A stretch of DNA of 64,000 bases from Bombus terrestris (Eukaryota; Arthropoda; Insecta; Hymenoptera; Apidae), in contig NC_063269.1 in assembly GCF_910591885.1 (NCBI RefSeq), positions 2,418,001-2,482,000 of the forward strand. Reading direction: 5' to 3'. The notes beneath the pieces were generated by a model, which worked only from the letters and a program-made list of their open reading frames with translations, was not told the origin of the DNA and did not search any database. This document shows, piece after piece, positions 1-12,200 of the stretch (position 1 is the stretch's first letter; each line of letters starts with the position of its first letter). A program made the translations under genes and the position numbers.

Positions 1-2811
1 TGCCAAGTAGGAAGGACAACTTAATTGCACATATTATCTCCAAAGCATCGAGTTATTTATATCGCAATTTACTCTAAAAAATTTATGAGATATATCAAAC
101 GTAGAATTTACGGTAAAAGCGCAAGCGTAACGTAAAATTGATTCTGACGGATTAGGTAAACTCTGTTTTCCAAATTCGATGAAATTCGATGAAGATCAGC
201 CAGAGAAAAGGAGTTTCTAATCTCGATTAGTCGATTCGAATTGCGACGCGTTGATTTCTCAGTCGCTTTCTGTCTAGATCGGGTCGCAGCGATGGTGGCT
301 TCGTTATCGATCGACTTTTCCTTCGACGATAATCGTTGAAGGAAATAAAAGAGATCGAGGAAAAGCGAGGGCAACGAAAAATTAAACGCGGAGATCGTAG
401 ACGAGGGGTCAGCTCGCTGAAATCTTCGTCTTTGGAAATTTAACTGGAGACCGAATTATTTTTAAATATTGACAAAGATCTGGTTCTTGACTATCGATCT
501 TCTATTGCTTGTAACTCGTATTAGAATTCCATTATCGTAATTTAGAAATATTAAAACAATTTTTATTTTGTTGCAATTAAAATATTCGATGTATTGGCAT
601 TAATTCGATGAAAAAGTAAAACAAATATAGCAAACAATAAAATAATTGTAGGGTCGTACGTTCCTCTATCTAACATAAGCTATTTTACTGTTACAGGTAT
701 GTAAACCGTGACACGCTTTCCAATCCAGCATTAAGTAAGTAATTTATGGGACAATTTTTATCAGTACGACTTGAGGGCAGAATGAGGTAACATTACTCGT
801 TCAATGAATGGGCCTGCTTCTTGCCTCAGCATAGATTGAATTATTGAATACGTCCTGTTTATCGGGTGTCCGGTTATGTACAAACATCCTCGTTCCAACC
901 CTTCGTCTAACTATCTTTGTAATGAAAGAACAATCGTTAGTTTCCTGGGCCAACCAGGAAGATTTGGAAATGGACGAGAGAAGAAAGAGGATATGTTTTT
1001 CGTCTAAACGAAGTCTATGTTTGCAACGATACACGAATTTTCTACCTGAGAAAGTTCTAAATTCGAGTATCTCATATTTACCACTATTAATGATACAAAC
1101 ATTCTATTATTTTATCGAAATATTCTTTGCTATTTTCTTGATCAGCAAGCTTGATACTCGGCATTTTTCCTTGTATTTGCACTGACACAATTTCCAGCGA
1201 GATGGCGCATAATCGATACACGTGCAGTCGCGCACCAAAAATTTGATTCGATCGCTGGCAGTGGTGCGTCGACTGAAAAACCTGTCTGCCGCGATATTTC
1301 ATGCGAGCGTAATACTTTAAGTGGGCCGTAGCACACGAAATCCAATATTTGTTCGGCCGCAAGCACCCCAAGTACCCTCTAGGAATTCGCGCGGCGTTTT
1401 CACGCCGACTGTAATTTTATTTTCATTAGAGCATCGCACGAAACGGAGCTTCTGGCATCGACTTCGCGGTTTCCCGCGTCCCAAATTACGATCGCCCGCT
1501 CATACGAAAATCTGCGAGCCTATAAACGTCGCGTTCGCCGTTTACGACGTTGCACCGACGACACGGCGAATATATCGGCGAAGTTTCGGCTCTTAAACTG
1601 GTTTCAATGTTTCGAGACTCGTTGGCGAATCCTCGAGCGAGGATAGCGCGTTCTTCATTTCGTGGGTAGGAACTTCGTTTCCCCGTTTTCCACGACGTTC
1701 GCGGTTGTAAATTGCAGTCGTTCGGCGGTTTTAGTGAGTTAGAATGGTTCCGTAACGTAGACCTGGTTAGTACGCTCTTGTCGAACAGTTAACTTTCAGA
1801 TGGATCGTATTATTATGTGCGATTCGGTCGTTACGGTACTTGATTCAAATGTGCTGAAAGATTACATTCATATAGCATTTTATTTGATAATAAAATGAAA
1901 TGAAATTAATAAATACACATAATAAAATCGGGTGGATAGAAAGATCGGCTAAAAGCAACTTGGCGAAGAGAATGATATTTACGATGTCGCTTTGTTCGAT
2001 GATAAAGTCGAAAACGTAAAACAGAATTTACGATCTCGTTTCCGAACAACGAATTAAGACCACGTCGTACAATTCTTAAGTATTCCGTGTCTAATACCGA
2101 TATCTACAAACGAATAGCGCATTCTGCTTAACGATCAAGAAACTTTTCGAATTCTACGAACTTTCCGATATTAGATAAATTAATCGCATTTGTACACAGG
2201 TGCCTTGGAGGCGTGTAGTAGTTTGGCTTCCGGTACAAAAAAGTCGGTCATCTTCGCTCTTATAGTCCTGGCGTACCGTGAGGAAAAATCGTTTGGTCGA
2301 GAATGGTTGTTTCAACGATACTCGTTCCAACGCGAGATCAGCAGGAAATCTAAACTGTAACGACGACGTTCGACTCGGGGTTCACGAACGATAAGATACG
2401 AAATGTTTCCGACGCGTTTCCACGAAGTCTTTTAACCGCTTGGTACGGCAACAATTCGAGATAATAAAGGAATTATACCGAAGTCCACTTATCGTTTGGA
2501 AATTAATCCACTGCGCTTGCAGCTTTGCAAACATCTGCCAGTTCATACCATATCCTATTAGCCGGATGGTTTATAGGCGAGAAGGTTACTTCTTGTTCGA
2601 CCCGGTTCTACGTGGGAACATTTTTAAGAATTCTCACTTAAAACGCCCCGCCGGGGAATACGTAAACTTTACTTGGATAAAAATGCTAATTTTACAGACA
2701 CCGTACGTCATACGATGGTAACGATGATGACGTGTCTTTGCATTTCGCAGTACTTAAAAAGACTTTAAGTTGATTTAAAATTTAGAAAAGAAGTGTTCCA
2801 GTTACTATATA
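1..2811. other. non-coding stretch, no gene recognised
   Basis: No frame here gives a recognisable protein and there is no RNA gene. The first 1.1 kb and 1.8-2.2 kb are AT-rich. About 1190-1790 is richer in CpG and looks like insect regulatory or 5' flanking DNA, but no initiator, donor site or conserved peptide can be tied to it. Open frames overlap on both strands near 1.1-1.6 kb, as expected where CpG-rich DNA lacks TAA and TAG. Nothing else stands out. Confidence 0.5.
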
Positions 2812-3040
2812 TGAGGTCATTCCATAAATTCCGCCGTTTTTTTTATAAGCTAATACGAAATCTTTAATGGGTGTAAGTTTCAAGAAGGCTGAAAGGATTA
2901 AAGCGTAGATTAGCACGTTTCAGTGGATTTCGTAAAAAGATATAAAGCAGTCGAGAATATTAATCCGGCAACTCTGTACGTAACGACATACCGGAGATCA
3001 TTTTTAAGGTTCTGCGAGAGAAATTTGTACGAAAATATTT
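2812..3040 (+). mobile_element. decayed mariner element, 5' end only
   Basis: Seen: after a TA at 2810-2811 comes TGAGGTCATTCCATAAATTC (2812-2831) followed by a T-run, which has the form of a mariner terminal repeat. About 100 bp further in, one frame (2914-3036) reads H-V-S-V-D-F-V-K-R-Y-K-A-V-E-N-I-N and later Y-R-R-S-F-L-R-F-C-E-R-N-L-Y-E-N. Known: mariner transposases begin with a helix-turn-helix region having F-x-K-G-x-K-A...N-I-x-x-A-F-G...R-T-V-x-R-W-F-x-R-F-R-S-G-x-x-x-L-E/D, and this frame follows that spacing. The tryptophan is replaced by serine and the G-x-G stretch is lost, so it is a relic. No catalytic DDD region and no matching 3' terminal repeat could be found downstream. 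It lies on the + strand and is non-functional. Confidence 0.5.
2914..3036 (+). pseudogene. mariner transposase N-terminal (HTH) fragment
   Basis: About 41 in-frame codons resemble the DNA-binding N-terminus of a mariner transposase: K-A-V-E-N-I-N aligns with the first helix-turn-helix, and R-R-S-F-L-R-F-C-x-x-N-L-x-E-N aligns with the R-W-F-x-R-F-R-S-G-x-L-x-L-E-D signature. There is no start codon, the frame is closed on the upstream side (TAG just before it), and coding similarity fades after residue 41. The family assignment comes from motif spacing read by eye. Confidence 0.4.
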
Positions 3041-6000
3041 CCATCAACTTCCATATTACTTAGAGATGTTCTAAGTCCAAGGGAAGAAAAGTTACTTTCT
3101 AAGAGAAAAAGCAGGATGAAAGATAGGACAGATCGAATTAGTCAAACTTCTGACAAAGAAACGACAAGATTTACGTAAACGACTTTAATATCTCTTATCT
3201 CTTTCGTAAAACCGGTAAAAAATATCTGCCAGTGAAAGCGTTGTAAAGATTGTGGGGACTGCTGCGATCCCGAAATCTTCGCCTGTGATTTCACTCTACG
3301 TTACACAAGGGTTGCAAAAGGAAAACGCCACGCCGGTGTAATTTTCAACGCTATAACTTCGCTGTTTAACCCGCCAATTAATGGAGGAGGCAAAGTACAG
3401 AATATAACGCGTGCGGTGGATACAAAATCGAGGGAGAAACGAATGAAAAGAGTCAGGTATCAACGAGAGTTGGTTAGGGTGCAGCAAGCTCTTTTTTTAC
3501 TCTCGCGACTGCACCTGCCGCGGGAAAATACATGTTCGCGTAGAGGAGCTTCATTATTTTGGCGGGATCCTTTTCGACCCTCCAGCGACGAATCCTTCTT
3601 TTGTCTCTGTCTGTTTCTTTTTTCTTTTTCTTCTTTTTATTTTCTAACCGACGACCCCCGCTTTTTGGTCGACCACCGGCAACGATTCTCGGTGTCTCGT
3701 TGCAAGAAGAAGACGAACGCCCGAGGGAGAGAAACCGCAGCTCCTTTGCGTCGAGATTCTCGCTAGACGCTCGCCTCGTTATTATCACGTGCATTTGCAT
3801 TTTTGTCGCAATTGCAAATGCGTCGCTTCCAGGCAAAGTAGCTGGAATTTGACGTGCGTCGCGCGTGTGTGTACAGAGCGTGCGTTTCGCGAATTTGAAT
3901 TGTTGATTCGCTGGAAATTGAGATGTTTGAACGGTGAACGCTGTAAGTGGCTGCAAAAAATGAGAAACAATTTCCTCGTTGAAAAAGGGTGTACATTTTG
4001 ATAGAAAGCAGGGGCAAGAATAATCTGTTTTACGTTTCAGGCTAAATTGTATTATACTTATTGTGTATTATACTGTGTCCTATGTACTGAGAATTACTGA
4101 TAATCGATTAATCTACGTAGATTTACTTTAGTCATTAAATACGTCATTAAATATTAATCCTCGGATGGAAACTGGATTTTTAACTCGTACAGATATTTTA
4201 CGTTTATTTCTCTTTAAATTACATTTGCGTATTCACACTACGCGTTCGCGCTATATGAACGATTTTATTTTTCAATGAATAATTAAGTAAATGGAGGGAT
4301 TTTCCACTCGGCTCCTTGTTTTATCACTATGAAATAAAATATTCGATAGCTATAACAACGGTAATCCAATTTCCGCCGAACGAGAGTTAATATATCAGGG
4401 TTAATGAATAAAAGGATAACAAGTAACAAAGAATCATAAATTTATCTGTACGTTGTATAATTGACAAAATAGAAGTATAGCTTTAAATATTGATCAGAAT
4501 GCCGGTGAAAAAAGAGAAAAAAGTATTGTTTCCGTATATCTGTAATGGTATTACAGAAGCAGAGTGGAAATATCGAAGCGCCGACCCGCGCTCGAGCAAA
4601 TATTTTACCTAAAACTCTTTCCCGTAAATGCAATTCGTCTGATTGTTCCGAAGTTTGTGCGTAAAGGGACGCAGCTTGAATAATTCATCGGCGGCCAGCT
4701 TCGAAATTCGCGTTTATTAATTAATCACATTTTGCGGTTCGTTCGTGCACGTTCCAACCGGCAATAGTTTCATCGTATTATTTTTGAGAGAACGAACGGC
4801 TAACGTTAAAAAACCTAGCGAAGAGAGAGAGAAAGAGAGAAAGAGAGATGGAGAGAGAGAGAGAGAGAGAAGGGAGAATTCGTTGGTAAAACTGTTGTTA
4901 ACTCAAATAACTCGATGAAAAGCGAAAAACGAAACGGAGGTGTTGAACGATTTTCGTTTAAACACCGGCTGGAGGGATTTGATGGGCTTTAATTCGACGT
5001 TACATAATACCTCGATGATCTTCTAATTCCCTATGTCAGTTAATGCGGGCGCGTAATTCGATCAGCGAGTCATTGATCTCGTAAACCGCTTATTGCGTGC
5101 GCGCACGCGTTAATTGCATAAGGATCGTGTGGATCGCGGTTCGAACGTAATTGAAAATTGTTTGCCGCCGCGAAATTGCGCCTCTGTGACTTCTGCTTTG
5201 ATCGTATTGATTCGCTATACCTGGCTCGTGAACGTTTCTTTGACGTTCGCCAATCCCGTTTCAAACCGAAGAACTTTGCCAACTAAATTATTAACGGTTG
5301 TTAATTCTACGAAAAAGGATACTTTATTTCGTCGCTTTGACTCGGAAAAAATTCTTGACACGAAGGAACCTTATTTCTTTCTTTTTTATGTAGTTATATT
5401 TATAGTCGTTTTCAAGTTATATTCGAGGGATTGAAAATCGTAAGAGCGTAAATGAAAATATTGAGAATTCAAATTCAGTCGCGTATTTACAATTTAAATG
5501 TAACATCTCTTTCGCTTCGTAACTAATTAAATTATAATTTTATTCGCGCAGGTGGACTAAATTACATCGTTGTACATTCCAATGCTCCATTTGACGCAAA
5601 TGATGGAAAAGAAAAACCAGTATTTTTAACCGTGATCAACATCTCTCGCAACATACCTTTTCTTTCATTTCTTTGCTTATATCATCAAGCAGAAGGATCG
5701 AGACAAGTTTCTTACATTTTTCCAATGAAATTCTCCGCAACAAAGGAAAGAATAATTTCCTTATTTTCCCGGCTCGTTTCGAGGTTTATAAAGAAACTTA
5801 TAGAAGGATGTCACGCGATGTTTGTAAAATTAAAAGCGTTCTGCCGAGCATTACGATCGAAAGAGTAGAATCGGCTTTTGATTTGTAAGATCGGTCGGAG
5901 CACGCGAGCCAGCCTTACTTCGTGCATATCCTGCTTCGTCTGCTCTCCCTTCCTCTTTGCTCTCTCTCCGCATTCCTTTCTTCGCTTTGCTTCCACCTTC

Positions 6001-7255
6001 TGTATTCTACTCGCTATCATCGTTCTTCCGCCCCTCTCCTACTCGTCCGATGATTCTACTCGCGTTTTCTTCTCCTTCGCCTTCGTCCACTTTGTGTCGT
6101 TCGCCTCCCCAAAGGATCACGCGGTACATACGTTCCGGCTTATCTCGCAGATTATCTTAAATATCACAGACAGAACAATGGCGTTTCAATCGTACGAAAC
6201 GCAGCTGACGTTTCCCTGCAATTATTTATCGCGTCACGCTGTTTGACGCAACGCAATCACGCCTCTGGTCATTTAAATGCATTGTCCAACGAGAAACCCT
6301 TTTGTATTCGGTCGAAGTATCGATGATCTCGAATCGAATTGCGATAGATACTTTGATTCTATTATTTATTTGGTTATTAAGGCACATAAGCCTTTCGATA
6401 TGGAATGCATTATGGAAGAAGATGAGGTGAAGCGAAGGAACTGTAAGAAGAGAGGAAATGGAAAGTGATGAATAGATCAATAAGAAAGGGTGAGCGACTG
6501 GTTTTTGTTACGTTAGTTAGTTTAAAATTGAGCGAGTAATTTGATTACGATATCGTAATGGATTACGAATGGATTGTAATGGAAATTTTGAAAGGTTTAC
6601 GATAAAAAAATAAATAATTCATCGAATCTGTCAAATTCGTTTATTTTGCAAATTTTCCTGGGGATACTGGATTCGTTAATAGCATAAATCCTCTCACTAA
6701 ACATCGGTGTATTCTCAGAAGCATCATTTCCGAAGGTTCGATATCAATTTGACTGCACTCAGCTTCGAACGAAGTCACACGATTTTCATAAAGATCGATC
6801 GAAATCATCTCGATTCAACCTTGAGTTAGGCAAGCTCGGTTACTCCGATTAGTTCGGTTCAATACGAATCGTACGATTGGTTTAGTTACGATTCAATCGA
6901 ACAATTGTGATACACTTCCGTTCGATTCGGCCTGAATTAGTTCGCTTCGGTGCGATGCAGCAGTGACTGTTCAGTTTCTGCAAGTAAACAACCATTACCA
7001 CCCCGTTGTTCCGATACCAACCAAACAGAACCGCCTGTAAACGAGGCCACAAACAAACCAACATTAAACAGCCACCAAGCAACATCGTGTCTCGATAAAA
7101 AGTCTCTTAACTAATTCTATTTATACCAGAATTAGCAGACATCTACAGAGAACCTAGCCCTTGTTATCGCTGTGAAAGCTCGCAAAAAGGACCGAAACCC
7201 TCACGATCTACGGCACACCACATTCTCAACGATCCGGAATCGTTCTTGCTCAACA
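3041..7255. other. non-coding stretch with pyrimidine and GA tracts
   Basis: No gene recognised. 3590-3660 is pyrimidine-rich on the + strand. 3660-3900 is CpG-rich. 5030-5290 combines TAAT/ATTA steps with CpG runs and a GTGCGCGCACGCG segment, a texture typical of insect enhancers. 6730-6910 is a patchwork of degenerate TTCGATTC/GAATCG words, including a perfect 12-bp palindrome AATCGTACGATT (6867-6878). Open frames at 5.1-5.4 and 5.9-6.2 kb encode compositionally biased peptides with no domain. Confidence 0.45.
4821..4871. repeat. (GA)n microsatellite, interrupted
   Basis: A purine-only run of GA dinucleotides interrupted by AAAG units and one ATGG. Probably polymorphic in length. Confidence 0.85.
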
Positions 7256-7616
7256 TACTCTCAGTTTTTCCTCTCTCTCTCCTTCTCTCTCTCGCTCTCT
7301 CTTCGGCATCTATTCATCTTCGTGCAATCCTTCTCTGTCCCTCTAATTTCCTTCCGTCAAGCGCTCGTATTATCCTCCCATCCTCCCTCTGCACCATAAT
7401 CTCTCTCTTTCTCCCGCCATTTACCTGTCTCCTCCGGATCTCTCTATCTCTCTTTGTCCTTCCAACTCCGCTTTGCTTCTCTCCCTCTCTCTCTCTCTTT
7501 CTCTCTCACTGAACACACAAACACGCCTACACGACACGTGGGTGTGCAGTCGGCGTACAAACGCGTTCGTGGACACGCACATGCACACACACACACACAC
7601 ACACATACATACACAC
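7256..7616. repeat. compound CT-rich and (CA)n microsatellite block
   Basis: 7256-7510 is dominated by pyrimidines on the + strand, with CT-repeat cores at 7271-7302 and about 7480-7506. After a short CpG-containing spacer comes a pure CA run at about 7584-7605, followed by CATACATACACACG. The block sits immediately upstream of the GC-rich 7.6-9.2 kb zone, a common arrangement near insect promoters. Open frames across it encode only L/S-rich or H/T-rich simple peptides and are not genes. Confidence 0.85.
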
Positions 7617-8200
7617 GTGAACGTAGAACTGCTACGATGACTCGAGTGTGGAGCCCATGGAGCCGAGGGTACGGACGACAGTACCGCGTACACACCACAA
7701 CGTTCCGCACTCATGCCTTGCGTTCTCCCGCGATAGATCGCCGACCGGCATCTCCGTTCCTCCGATAGAGCCGGCTCGAAACCGCCTCCGGCTTGTCGTC
7801 GTCGAGGAACCAAGCCAACCAACCAAAGATCGGCTCCTGGACCCGGGGAATTCGACAGTCCGCGTAACCGGGCAAACAGATCGCTCGAAATTTCCGATCG
7901 CCTCGAGAACAGCCCCTTTGATCCTCCGATTCACGCTCGATCTACCTGCAACGAACGGATCGCCCATCGGTTCAACGAGTTCATCTTCCTTACTTACGTT
8001 TCGACGGATCAGCTGATCGCTGTTAAAGGATCGAGGAATGGTGGTGGTACGTCCGCCGGCGAAATCTTTGGCTACGAAGATCGTAAAGGATCTTGCGGAT
8101 CGGAGACTGGCGCGGGTGGTTAAGAAAAGCGGGATTCAGATACGTCAGCGAGAATGTGGATTTTCTTGTCGGTGCGGAAGCTGATTAGATGCAGCCCCGC
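7617..8200 (+). other. CpG-rich patch with a 48-codon ATG frame
   Basis: The patch is CpG-rich compared with its flanks. An open frame on the + strand from about 7648 has no recognisable domain. A separate short frame starts at ATG 8038 (context GAGGAATGG) and stops at 8182-8184. Its 48-residue product is basic (many K and R) and ends C-x-x-x-C-x-C. Inside it, GATC followed by GTAAAG at about 8083 could be a splice donor. This may be 5' flank, a leader exon or no gene at all. I do not recognise it. Confidence 0.25.
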
Positions 8201-8689
8201 ATCGCTTCTTTCGTAGCAGTCTCTGGATTAAGTGTGTTTCTAGACACAATGTGATTACGGTGATTTAAGATTTATCTAAGTATCTATATATAGGGACGGT
8301 GTTTGTCGACACGAGTGTAAGGAAGGATGAGCTTGACTATAGATTAATTCTTCAAGAAAATTGTAGAAGATAATTTTCAATCGTCATTATGCAACGATCG
8401 TTGAACAAGTGAAATAGCGAGGCATGTTTCGTTCATTGGTCAGTGCAATTTAGCGACTATTCGTTCGAAAGTACAAAATTGTTTCCAAAGCAGCTCTCTG
8501 TCTCTAATATCAAAAGTACAATCTATTCGATCAACGTCGATATCGATGAAACATCGACAAATCGCGACATAAGTGAATTGTCGTGAACTCTCGTAAAAAT
8601 ACACCGGCGCACGAATAAAATAGCCGAGAGGAAAAATTGAAAAAGTTGAAAGAATCTGCATCAATGACAACAGTAGCAATTGCACGCAC

Positions 8690-9181
8690 TCGACGTCAAC
8701 TGTACGTCACTCGAGGCCGTGAGCATGTGCGCTCGAGCCGAAGGGCGCGCTCGTACGCGCGCACACTTCCTACAATGTCGAGTGCCGGAAGACGCGAGCA
8801 GAGGGGAGGGGGGTATGGACTAGGTAGACGAGTTCCTCTCGACGGACGAGTGTTAGTCGAAATATTCGAGTCGTGGCGAAAAAGCTTGGCGCGAGACGCG
8901 CGCTGGTCGAGCGTCGAAAAGCGGCGAGGCGCACGCGCGGCCGCTCGTTAATTGCCGCATCGTGAACACGTGAACACAGTGTATCCAGTGTCTTCGTGTA
9001 TCCTTGGCTAATCACCGACAAGTCCCGCCCGCGTTTCGTTCCTCTCGCGAAAATGAAATCCAATGCGGGCCGCACAACGAATCGAGTGTCTCGAGCTGAC
9101 TCGCACGGGAACCTCCGATGCCGCCAGTTTTCGAACGAAGTTCCGCGCGCGTGCGTCCTCGATCCTCGCTGTCTCAAGATC
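8690..9181 (+). promoter_or_regulatory. candidate promoter plus first exon
   Basis: This is the strongest promoter-like segment in the window. Upstream are CRE-like words (GACGTCA at 8692-8698, ACGTCA at 8704-8709) and a run of GCGCGC/CGCGCG words to about 8945. Next come a CACGTG E-box (8967-8972) and two CAGTGT initiator-like words (8976-8998). An ATG in good insect context (CGAAAATGA) lies at 9053. Its frame stays open through a donor-like AAGATC|GTAAGA with the GT at 9182-9183, which would give a first coding exon of about 43 residues; without splicing the frame stops at 9206-9208. The peptide is basic and unrecognised, so the exon could equally be a 5' UTR with an upstream ATG. Inference only: no acceptor or downstream exon was found in this window. 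Confidence 0.35.
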
Positions 9182-9209
9182 GTAAGAACTGCTTACGAAT
9201 CGCGGTAAT

Positions 9210-12200
9210 ATTCGTAGTGTGGTTCAAGCATCGTACATACTCGTTTTGTGTTTAAATAAATTGTTTTTCGTTGTGACGTATGGTGATTTTTGTGGTGTTT
9301 GTGGATTTATATCGGGGATTTTCCGTTTCATCGATTGGTAAAGTATCTATATAAGTCAGATAGACGGAATAATTGAAGATAAACGAGAGTAATATAGAAG
9401 AGAAAAATGAAGGGAGGAAGATAGAAGTTATTCGTGTTTGAAGTAGTTTGTAGTAGTTTCTGGGAATGATTACGTCTTCGTTTCAGGTTGATGAAAGTAG
9501 TTTCTAGAAATGATACGTGAAGTCGTCCCGTAGGAAAGTCCTTCAGTTCAGTAATTTCCAGGTTTCCGTAAACTTAGAAACATGACTTTGTTGCAAACGA
9601 TGAGATTATATATATAATCTGTCGCGTATCATCAGCATAGTCTAATTTGTTTAATCACATCGACGGAATTCTTATCCAATTAGAAATTATTCCTTCTTCT
9701 TCGTCTTAAACCCTTTTTATTCTTAATCATCTTGACAACTTGAACGAACCAAAATCATATTCATTTTCTACCTTCGCGTCGTTTTAAATCGTAAAACAAA
9801 CTGATCGATCCATCCTCGCAGTCACAGAGTGTGGTAATAAAATTTTCCGATTAAACCGACGAGAAAAGTTTCCAAGAAACCACTTGCCAGAAGAAGACGA
9901 TAGATCGGAACAACCACGATTGGCGTCGATTTCAAACAATTGGTTCTTAACACGCGTACCAGCGATCTACGAGCAATTCGGTCGATTGTAGGTAATTGAG
10001 CTAGCCCTTGGACAATTCAGTCGCAATTAATCGGGAAAATGGCAAGTAGAAGGCGGAATTAGCGATGGCTCGCGAGCTATTTAGTCGGCAGGCAGGTACC
10101 TGCATTCAAGAATCTTCCAGATACCGGGAAAGCCATTCGTCTTGACGGACGTCTAGGTCATTAAGTTAACACCGCGTATCGGCCGATCTAAAGGCTGCCA
10201 CGTTTCTCATCAGCGGATTTATATCGTTTCAGGCGTCTCCCTTGCTATCTGGCTAATCCTCGAATCCTGCCGCGATCTCGCTATTTTCCAATTATCCTCG
10301 TAATAATTAATTATCTTCGGTACAATGATATATTCCAACTTGGCAGTTTCCTGTCTTGAAAGAATCCGAAAGATCTCAATTATCAAGCGATATCCTTCGA
10401 ACGAATTATCATCGATTCGTATCGTTTCGAACCAGTTTCCACATTGAAATCTCGTTCGCGTGTCTGTTTCGACCGTACGCTCTAATGAATTACGACGAAT
10501 GTTCGTTCTTTTCCTTGAAGTAACGTTCGTTACAAATTAAAAGAGAACGATTACTGTACCGTGAACAGTAACTTCTTTTCATTCGGCGTGTTATACGCGT
10601 CGTCGTAATACAACGATCAACGTAGAGATCGAAAGATCGGAAGAGGATCGAAGTATCTCGGAAATGCAGCGGATTTTGTATTTGCCATCGGGGCGTACGT
10701 GCGAGCATTCTGGATCGGCACAATAACCATATGGGGGTTTATTAACCCCGTATCTCGACTATCGGAATCCGTTCCGATCGATACTCTTCGACGGCTCATA
10801 TTGTTCCCCCCTTTTTTTTATTCGCCTACGTCTAACTTCTCTCGAACTGTGTATCCTCTCCTTTCATAGAAAACTCCTTGCCGGCTGTGTTCCGTCTCGA
10901 CTATTAATCGCCGAAGATTTAGTCGTTGCCGTTAATTTCAGGCGAATTAATTCTCCGGCGGAATTCCAAGGGAAAATTAAAATGTCTTTGTAAATGGACC
11001 GAATGTAAGCGTCGCTTTACGGTTCATTTAATTCTTCGTTTAAAACCTGGATGGACGTTGCGAAATCAATTTTTGAAGAGGTTTACTCTGGTGAAATTGT
11101 AGCTACCTTTCTCCTTCCCCCAGCTCCGATTTGTTTTCTCGATGGATCGTTATCATTCTGAATTAAAATGTATTCACCAACCGAGTGTTTTCTTCCACGA
11201 AATAATTTCCTGCGTTTTCACGTACTGATAACTCGTTAACATTGTTAATTACGAGAAAATATGGTAATAGGTTCGCACGGGAAAATATTCGTCGATCTCT
11301 CGCGAGTAGCTGGAATATAATACCGCGCGAAATCGTTTACGCGAAAAAATAAAAAAACAAATAAAATGTGACACGAAGGTAAATCTGGCTCTTCGATCGA
11401 TTTATATAACGAGTTATATAATTCCATTATCAATTCGATTACTTTTTATAATCTCGACTCCGAATTTAACCTCGTGCTTTATGCAAACGACGTCCTTTAA
11501 ACGTTTCGCCGGCGGGAAAGCTAAAGATCAACATTCAGCACGAGCGACATTTAATCAGCGATAGTAGCTCGTTTCGTCATGGTTACACGCTATACGAACA
11601 AAATGAAAAATCTAAATGGAACGACACGACGAGAAAGAGAAAAAGGCAGCGAGCATGATCGACAGGAGGCGGGATCGCCAACGACAGCGTGGAAACCTGT
11701 CATATTTTATCGACACCGCAAATCGCGAACTTTCAGCGACGCACGGTAGCTTATCCGTTCTATGGTTGGAAACGTTGTCGGATTTTTCGCAAGGTTAATC
11801 GGCCTGCAGGTGCTTGCCTATTAAATTACAAGCCTATGAGCTAGCGCGCCTCCGCGTAACGTTAGCAACGTCGATTAAAGGTAACTGTCGTCTCTCGCGT
11901 TACGTAACAAGCCGATAGCGCGGCCATACCTGTTCGCAAACGAAAAATCCGCATTAGAGACGCCGTGACTTTACGATCTTATCGTTCCGCACTGTGCACG
12001 ACTGCTGGTTAGCCGCGTATTATCGAATCGCGATTTACCTTTCCATATATGCGTCTCTTTTATCAATGATTCGTGCTGGAAGAATGGATTTTAGTTGGGG
12101 ATCGAAAATTTCTTTTCGCTTGAAATGGATTTTTAAGGAAGACTTGTAACGCGACTAAATAGTTTTAGTTGGTTTTGTCTTTCAGATTTCATCAATTATG

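Noticed and set aside
6867..6878. Perfect 12-bp palindrome AATCGTACGATT as a regulatory site
   Set aside because: Palindromes of this length are expected by chance in 64 kb of TCGA-rich DNA, and it lies in degenerate TTCGATTC repeats.
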